From Sclerotinia nivalis (Eukaryota > Ascomycota > Leotiomycetes > Helotiales > Sclerotiniaceae): a stretch of 64,000 bases of DNA. This document shows positions 56,901-64,000 of the stretch, one piece after another. The position numbers and the translations under genes were made by a program. The stretch spans positions 617,055 to 681,054 of the forward strand of contig JAPEIS010000018.1 in NCBI GenBank assembly GCA_029531795.1, in the 5' to 3' direction. The notes below the pieces were generated by a model. The model saw only the letters and a program-made list of their open reading frames with translations, had not been told where the DNA came from and ran no database searches. Numbering within the stretch: the first letter of the stretch is position 1; each line of letters begins with the position of its first letter.

Positions 56901-58462
56901 CTATAATAGCAATTTGATTCAACAGAAATCCCTATTATACAAAGATTATTAGGAACAGATACAGAATTACAAGCAAATTATAAAAGAAGACTTAGAGATA
57001 CAGAATACAATAAAACAATATAATTTGAATTGGTTCTTATTGAAGTTTAATTAAGCAATGTAACGGTTCACAGTATTATATAGGAAAAATATTCTAATTG
57101 ATAATATGCTAATGTATGAAGAGTATAAGAGAAGGTGGTATACAATCAAAGATCTTCGAGATATCTATATACGCTTTAATCAGATTGTATCTTGGTATAA
57201 TCAATACAATATACAATACAGCCTTTCCTTATTGAATAAATAATTGGAATACCTTTACATCTTGAATATCGAGCAATTCGATATCGATATCTGGAAGGCT
57301 ATACTCAAATCCCATAAACGTTCTCCAGAATTATTATTTGATGTTATAAAGTAGAAAGAAGATATTCGATTCTATTATAAGTATATAAAACAAATATTTC
57401 TAATCAATAAAATTGCAGAACCCCCTTACTTTGTAATAGGAAATAAGATATAATTTGATAGAAGAACTGATTTATTCGATTTCTTGTTTTTGTAAAAGGA
57501 TAACAAAAAACATTATAATTGGGGTTACAAGTTATACTGAATTATCTTACAAAAGTCTTTTGAATTAATTGAACGATGTTTAGAATATCGAAGAGTGAAT
57601 AAATAATTGAATGAGTTTTTATACCTTATTTGGTTGATTTATTAAGTTTTTTTTTATTTATCGGATTTTATCTTTATTATATCAACAAAGATCAATCGTA
57701 ATCAAGGTTTTTAGAAACGAATAATATAGCTTTCGATTGTATATACTAATCCTGAGAAAGTCGAGTTTCCTTTTCGTTCTTATCCGGTTACACTCTATGA
57801 TATCCTGTAATATGTACGACGGCAAACATTTGGTGATAATAGTGATCATATGTGGAGCACCTTTGATATTATTGCAGTATACAGGATTCAAGGGGTCAAA
57901 ATTTATGGATTAGAAGAGGCTGAAAAATTCTGGATTATAGAAAAGTAGAATAGGGGATTGAAAGGGTTTCAGTTAGTATAGAAATGAACGGAGATACCAA
58001 GATTGAAGATACTAGAGTAAATCAAGAATCAGAGCTTGAATGAATTAGAGGATTTAATGAGTGGATTTAATCAAGAATATACTATTAATATTGATAATGA
58101 TATTGATGATATTTAAGATGATGGGTTAAATATGATTGATATTGTTGATATTTATCAGTGATCTGTTAGTGTTAATATTAATGTTAGTAAAGGAAGTATT
58201 ATAACTACTTTTGTTTGAAAACCGAATGATGAAAAAAAGCAAAAAACTGAATTGAATAAAAGTAATTATAGTAGTGGTAGTATTTTTATACCATCGAGTA
58301 ACGAGAGGTAGATGGTTGGATATATCTTTGAGATTAGCTTAGAGTAAATATTTTAGTTAAAGGAATTACAGTTTTAGAGGGAAATAGATGATTTGATCGA
58401 AGAGTCTTTGATATTGATTAGCAAGGGAATTTTTTTATTTAATCATAATCGATGTAATTTAA
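53978..58462 (+). pseudogene. Large RIP-inactivated gene of unknown family, telomere-proximal
   Basis: The frame starts at ATG 53978 (MLPQKKRNERPKKYSNIEE) and shifts once near 54210-54250. It then stays in a single frame, open or interrupted only by nonsense codons, to about 58462, some 1490 codons in all. Dozens of stops sit where Trp or Gln is expected. The N-terminus is basic (RPKKYSNIEETRKAN, RYREKK). Other visible segments include FDINNTCCFFINLVFAKRDI (about 55440), SHKRSPELLFDVI (about 57312) and YPVTLYDIL (57785). I recognise no helicase, reverse transcriptase, transposase or polymerase motif. The steady frame over 4 kb shows it was once a real protein. It faces the telomere, like the helicase. 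Confidence 0.65.
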
Positions 58463-58689
58463 TCTAATTCGTTAATAACATTACTAAGAAAATTATCTAA
58501 CTTGTAATAATGTTATATATAATAATGTTATATATTCTATAGTCAATATAGTAATTATTAATTTTTATCTTTTAAATCATTAATTATTATATATTATAAG
58601 TTTTTATTTTATTTTTATATTAACCGTTAAATATTAAATTAGAGAATTTTAGAAAAGATTAATTACTAAACTTATTATCTAGGAATAAA
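58463..58689. other. AT-rich spacer
   Basis: Low-complexity AT sequence after the decayed gene. No feature seen. Confidence 0.5.
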
Positions 58690-59260
58690 TTATTTTGAAG
58701 TAAAATTTACTACAATCAATTGTACTATAATCAACTTTACCATAATTAACTTTACTATAATCAACTTTATCATAGTTAACTTTACCACAATCAACTTTAC
58801 TATAATCAACTTTACTACAATCAACTTTACCATAATCAATTTTATTATAATCAACTTTACTATAATCAACTTTACTATAATCAACTTTACCATAATCAAC
58901 TTTACAATAGATTACTTTATTACAATCAACTTTATCATAATTAATTTTATTATAATCAACTTTACGATAGATTATTTTATTACAATCAACTTTACCATAA
59001 TTAATTTTATTACAATCAATTTTATAATAGATTACTTTATTATAATCAATTTTATTATAATTAACTTTATTACAATCAATTTTACGATAGATTACTTTAT
59101 TACAATCAACTTTACCACAATCAATTTTACAATAGATTACTTTATTACAGTCAACTTTAGTATAGTCAATTTTACTATAATCAATTTTACTATAATCAAT
59201 TTTACCATAATCAACTTTACAATAGATTATTTTACGATAGATTACTTTATTATAGATAAT
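58690..59260. repeat. 14-15 bp minisatellite (TAATCAACTTTAC type)
   Basis: About 38 diverged copies of a unit such as ATAATCAACTTTACT, with variants ATTGTACT, ACAATCAACTTTATT and AATAGATTACTTTAT, the last giving a longer-range pattern in the second half. The apparent 69-codon minus-strand frame (VKLII repeats) is only its translation. On this strand C greatly exceeds G, the reverse of everything nearer the telomere. Confidence 0.88.
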
Positions 59261-62200
59261 TTTACAATTAGTAATATTCGATAAATAACTTAAAGAATAT
59301 CTTAAATTTAAATTTCGAAATTGTATTCATATAAGTATTAATAATTAAAAAAGAGAACCGTTAAATGATTAGGAAAAAAATACATACAAGTAATCAAAAA
59401 AAAAGGAACCGCTAAGGGTTTGAAAAAAAAAAATAAAGAAAATGAATTTAATATAAAGAGATTTATTAATAAATTGAAAAATTAGAATTATATAAATGAA
59501 ATTAAGAGTAATGTATTTATTTTGAAAATGATTTTAGAGATTTTATAAATAAATAATAATAATAAATTATAATCATTTGAGATATTTAAAAAATAAGATA
59601 TAAAGAAATAATTATAAATAAAATTAGATTAAAAAAAATAATATAATTTAAAATATTATTAATAGGAAGTAAAATGAAAAAGGATTTGAAGTAATTTTTA
59701 TAATTAAAAATAAAAATAAATTAAAAAAGAATAATAAAAAGAAATAATAAAAAGAAATAATAATTGAAAATATAAAAAAATGAATATAATTATATAAGAT
59801 GAAGAAAAAATAATTAAAAGAGTTAATTTATATATATAAAAAAATAAGTAAATAAAATAATTAAAAGTATATAAATATAGATTTATAATAAAAAAAGAAA
59901 TATAAGAATTAGGGTTATTGATAAAAAAGAGGATTAGGATTAATTATTGATAAAAAAGGGAATTAGAATTATTAATAAAAAAAGGAATTAGAATTATTAA
60001 AAAAAAAGAATAGGATTATAATAAAAAGTAAGATATAAAATAAAGAATAAGATGATAAGAAAAAAGATAAAGGAGTTAGAATAATTAATATAGAAAAGAA
60101 AAGAAAATTAAAATAGGAATAATAAAGTTTAAAAAAAAAAGAATAAAAATAAAAAAAAAGATAAAATTGATAGGAAATAAAAAGATTAAATAGAAAGAAT
60201 AAAAATGAAAAAGGGAGTAGAGTTGAAAAGGGAGAATTGGAAAGGGAGAATTGGAAAGGGAGAATTGAAGAAAGAGTAGAGTTAGAAATAAATTATATAA
60301 AATTGATTGAATTAAATTAATAATAGTAAAAGAGAGTTATAGAAAAGGAAGATAAATAAAAAAGATAAAAATAAATATTTAGAGAATATGAGGAATAAAT
60401 AATTTTTTTAAAATAAAAAGAATATATAGAATTTAAAATAATTTTTTTGGAAAGATTATATTATATAAATATAAATATAAATTAAAAAAAAAAAGAAAAA
60501 AAGGGTTATTAAAAATGATTATATAAAAGGAAAAAAAGAATTGATTTAAATAAAAGAGTTTTTAGGATTATAAAAGAAAGAAAAATGAATTAATAATTAA
60601 TAATAATAGTAATAGTAAAGTATTTATTATATTAAAAAAAGAAAATGAGATTAGGATTATTAATAAAAGAGAGGGTTAAGGGTATTTGTATTATAGAGAT
60701 TATAAGATTAGGATTAAAAAAGAATTTATTATAAGAGAATAATTTAAATAAAGATTATATTAATAAAAGATAATAGTTTAATAAATATTTTTTAAAATAA
60801 GGAATTATATTTTGTTATTTATTAAAAGTAAAATATAAAGAGAAAATAGTTAGAATATAAAAATGAAAAGAAAGAAATGAAATGAATTATTAATAATAAA
60901 TAATAAAGTAAAAAAGAATAAAGTAAAAAATAATAAAATATAGAATTTAAAAAAGAAATGAATTTTTAAAAAAAGTAGAAATATATATTATAAAGTATTT
61001 AAAAAAAAGTTATAAATAAAAGAAATAAAATAAGGATATAAAAAAAGAAATAAAAAGAAAAAAGAAAAAGAATTAAGAAATGAAATAATAAGATAAGATA
61101 AGATATTAAGATTAAAGTTATTTGAGAAAGAGAAATTAATAGGAATATATAATAAGATTAAAATGAATGATTTTAAATATTATAAGGTTTGAATAAAAAT
61201 AAAGAAAAGATTAGAATAAAATTAAAGATATATAATAAAAGATTAGAAATAGGATTAGGATTATTTATAATGTGGATTTTAGATAAATAAAATGAAATAA
61301 ATAAAATAAAATAATTTATATTGATAATATATAATAAGAAAAGGTTTTTAAAAAAATAAGAATGAATATTAAAGAAAGATATATATAAATTAAAATATAA
61401 TAAGTTTTAGGATTATAATGATAAATATAAGAAAAGAAAATTTAGAAATTGGATTTAGGATTATATATAAATAAAAGAAATTAATATAAATTGAGGTAAA
61501 AAAAAGAAAAAAAAATAGATATAGAATTTTAAATAAAAGAATAAATATTAATATATTGGAAAGTAAATAAGAAAATAAAATATGAAAGTTTTTAGGATTT
61601 GAAATAAATGAAGTAAATAAGATTATAAAAAAAGAAATGAAGAAAAGAAAAGAAAAAGATTTTTAGGAATAAAAAGAAATATATATTAAAGATATTATTA
61701 AGAAAGAAAAGAGGAGAATAATAAAAGAAAATAGAATAAAATAGATATAGAATTAAGGTATATAATAAATTTTGAAGAAAAATAGGATTAGAGTTATTTA
61801 TAATAAGGGAATAAGGAATTTTTATATAAATAAATGAATATAGATTGATTAATATTAAGAATTGATAAGAAAAAAAATTGAAAAAGAAATTTTTTGAAAA
61901 GAATTTAAAGAGAGAATTTGAAAAGAATAAATTGAATAATAAATAAATAAAAGAAAGATTATATATTAAAAATAAGAGATTAATAATATTTGTTAGGATT
62001 TTAAAATTATAAAAAGGAAAGATAGATTTTTTAAAATAATAAAAATAAAGAAGTAATATAATAAGAATTATAAAGATTTAAAAGAATAATAAAAAAAGAA
62101 AGAAATAAATAAAGAAATAAGAATAATAAAAAAAAGAAAAAGAAAAGGGATTAGAAATAATATTATTAGAAATAAAAGGAATTTTAGAAGGAATTAAAGA

Positions 62201-62646
62201 ATTAGTTATTAGGATTAGTAATTAGAGGATTAGAATAAATATAATAAAGAGGATGAAATAATAAAAAAAGAAAGAAAAGAATTAGAAATAATATTAATTA
62301 GAAATAAAAGGAATTTTAGAATTAAAAGAAAAAAGAGATTAGGATTATTAATAAAAGAAAGATTAGAATGATAAATTAAAAGAGATTAGAATAAAGAATA
62401 AGAATTATAAATGAAAGAAGGATTTTAATAAAATAAAGAAAAAAGAAAGAAATAAAATAAAAGAAAGAATAAAAATAATATTTAGAGTTAGATAGGAAAA
62501 GAAAGAAAATAAAAAATATAAAAAGAAAAAGAGAATATTAAGATTAAGGATATTAATAAAAAGGAGAATTATAGTAATAAAATAAGAATAAGAATAAAAA
62601 AAAAAATTGAGATGGAATTATTAATAAAGAAAGAAAGAGATTATAA

Positions 62647-62935
62647 TTGATAATAATAAAAAGAAGGAGAATAAAAAGAAGAGAAATAAAAAGAAGGAGA
62701 ATAAAAAAGAGAATAAAAAGAAGGAGAATAAAAAGGAGAATAAAAGAGAATAAAAAGAAGGAGAATAAAAAGAAGAATAAAAAGAAGGAGAATAAAAAGA
62801 AGAATAAAAAGGAGAATAAAAAGAAGGAGAATAAAAAGAAGAATAAAAAGGAGAATAAAAAAAAGGAAAATAAAAAGAAGGAGAATAAAAAAAAAGGAGA
62901 ATAAAAAGAAGAGAAATAAAAAGAAGAGAAATATA
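62647..62935 (+). repeat. Polypurine array AATAAAAAGAAGGAG
   Basis: Irregular tandem units of AATAAAAAGAAGGAG and AATAAAAAGGAG, about 20 copies. The plus strand is almost wholly purine apart from the single T per unit. The 85-codon Lys/Glu frame here is a repeat translation. Confidence 0.88.
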
Positions 62936-63131
62936 AGATTAAAAGAAATAATATTAAAAGAAATAATATTAAAAGAAATAAGATTATAATAAAAGATGAA
63001 TGAATATAGGAATAGAAATAAAAAGAAGATAAAATGAATAAAGAAAGAATAAAAAGAAATGATAGGAATTTTAATAATAAAAGAAAAAAGAGATATTGGG
63101 ATTAGTGATATTAATGAAAAAGAGGATTAGG

Positions 63132-63245
63132 ATTATAAATGAAAAGGGTTTTAATGAAAAGAGGGGTGAGGGATATAAATGAAAAGGGTTTTAATGAAAA
63201 GAGGGGTGAGGGATATAAATGAAAAGGGTTTTAATGAAAAGAGAT
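63132..63245 (+). repeat. 40-bp tandem repeat, three copies
   Basis: GAAAAGGGTTTTAATGAAAA recurs at 63141, 63181 and 63221, each followed (twice in full) by GAGGGGTGAGGGATATAAAT. The copies are nearly identical, so the array is recent. Confidence 0.9.
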
Positions 63246-63478
63246 AAAATTAAAAAGGGAGAGTTGAAAAGAAATAGAATTGAAAAAATAAAGTTGGAAA
63301 AATAGAGTTGAAGAGAGATAATAGAATTAAAGAAAGGTAATAAAATTGAAGAAAAGTAATAGAATTGGGGGGGGGGGTAAAATTGGAGGGAGGTAATGGA
63401 ATTGGAAAGGGGTAGTAAAATTAGGAAGGGATAGAGTTGGAGAGGAATAGTAGAATTGGAGAGGGGTAATAGAGTTGG

Positions 63479-63932
63479 AAAGGGTTAGTAGAGTTGGAGA
63501 GGGGTAGTGTAAATGTGTGTGTGGGGATGGGGTAGGTGGAAAGGGTTAGTAGAGTTGGAGAGGGGTAGTGTAAATGTGTGGGTGGGGATGGGGTAGGTGG
63601 AAAGGGTTAGTAGAGTTGGAGAGGGGTAGTGTAAATGTGTGGGTGGGGATGGGGTAGGTGGAAAGGGTTAGTAGAGTTGGAGAGGGGTAGTGTAAATGTG
63701 TGGGTGGGGATGGGGTAGGTGGAAAGGGTTAGTAGAGTTGGAGAGGGTAGTGTAAATGTGTGGGTGGGGATGGGGTAGGTGGAAAGGGTTAGTAGAGTTG
63801 GAGAGGGGTAGTGTAAATGTGTGGGTGGGGATGGGGTAGGTGGAAAGGGTTAGTAGAGTTGGAGAGGGTTAGTGTAAATGTGTAAATGTGTGTAGGGTTA
63901 GTAGAGTTGGAGAGGGTTAGTGTAAATGTGTG
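63479..63932 (+). repeat. 61-bp telomere-adjacent minisatellite, six full copies and partial ends
   Basis: Unit starts AAAGGGTTAGTAGAG occur at 63479, 63540, 63601, 63662, 63723, 63783 and 63844. The fifth unit is 60 bp after loss of one G. Each unit contains GGGTTAG and two G-rich stretches (GGAGAGGGG, GGGTGGGGATGGGG). The last copies shorten, with TGTAAATGTGTGTAGGGTTAG, and grade directly into the telomere. Confidence 0.93.
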
Positions 63933-64000
63933 TAGGGTTAGGGTTAGGGTTAGGGTTAGGGTTAGGGTTAGGGTTAGGGTTAGGGTTAGGGTTAGGGTTA
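63933..64000 (+). repeat. Telomere, (TTAGGG)n
   Basis: About 11 uninterrupted TTAGGG units run to the last base of the window. The G-rich strand runs 5' to 3' toward the end, as required at a right-hand chromosome end. The array probably continues in the chromosome and is cut by the assembly. Confidence 0.97.

Larger units (their letters stand above)
59413..63932 (+). other. Cytosine-free telomere-proximal tract
   Basis: I read every line from 59413 to the end and found a single C (59574). From 59575 to 64000 there is none. The strand is roughly A-rich with G and T, made of AAT, GAAA and GGATTAGGATTA-like words. No gene is possible here beyond repeat translations. Motifs such as TTAGGGTTATT, GGATTAGGATTA and GAATTAGAATTA look like graded decay of telomere-type repeats. 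Confidence 0.9.

Noticed and set aside
58690..58899. 69-codon minus-strand frame of VKLII repeats
   Set aside because: It is a direct translation of the 14-15 bp minisatellite, a multiple-of-three artefact in part of the array.
62647..62904. 85-codon Lys/Glu/Asn frame
   Set aside because: Translation of a polypurine tandem repeat; no independent coding evidence.

Overview
The window is the end of a filamentous ascomycete chromosome. It finishes at base 64000 in about 11 tandem TTAGGG units, so the telomere is on the right. Short spliceosomal introns with CTAAC/CTGAC-type branch sites, a GH11-CBM1 xylanase, chromodomain Ty3/gypsy elements, Tad1-like LINEs and pervasive C-to-T/G-to-A decay typical of RIP all fit a plant-associated Pezizomycotina. 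The style of the genes and repeats suggests Leotiomycetes/Sclerotiniaceae, but that placement is inference.

Region 1 (1 to about 29770) is one nested transposon pile. The outermost element is a minus-strand LINE (LINE-B) that runs off the left edge. Three minus- or plus-strand gypsy elements are inserted in it: gypsy-A (294-14914, duplication TTGGG), gypsy-C (15249-20886, duplication GATCG) and gypsy-G (21775-28840, duplication AATAT). Gypsy-A is split by an LTR (LTR-D, 5778-14599, duplication GGGAG). That LTR is split by three successive non-LTR insertions (E1, E2 and F) that all landed in the same short target. Gypsy-G carries a small LTR-like insertion (H) in its 5' LTR. Removing each element with one copy of its duplication restores the LINE-B reading frame, which confirms the boundaries.

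Region 2 (about 29770-40867) is a small island of normal base composition. It holds a Bos1-type Golgi SNARE gene (minus strand, start codon alone in exon 1), a small putative membrane protein, a five-exon GH11 xylanase with a C-terminal cellulose-binding domain, and a 73-residue secreted six-cysteine protein.

Region 3 (40868-64000) is the subtelomere proper. It contains a solo LTR of the gypsy-G family, AT-rich minisatellites and recurrent structured blocks at 42.3, 43.0 and 53.5 kb. It also contains a nearly intact telomere-linked helicase gene (44359-49261) and a heavily decayed large coding frame of unknown family (53978-58462). The helicase gene combines two C2H2 fingers, a segment resembling a tyrosine-recombinase catalytic core, and a RecQ-like helicase. 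Beyond this lie a 14-15 bp minisatellite and then about 4.6 kb in which the G-rich strand has a single cytosine. That tract ends in a 61-bp minisatellite containing GGGTTAG and the telomere.

All alignments and translations were done by eye. No database search or scoring was run.
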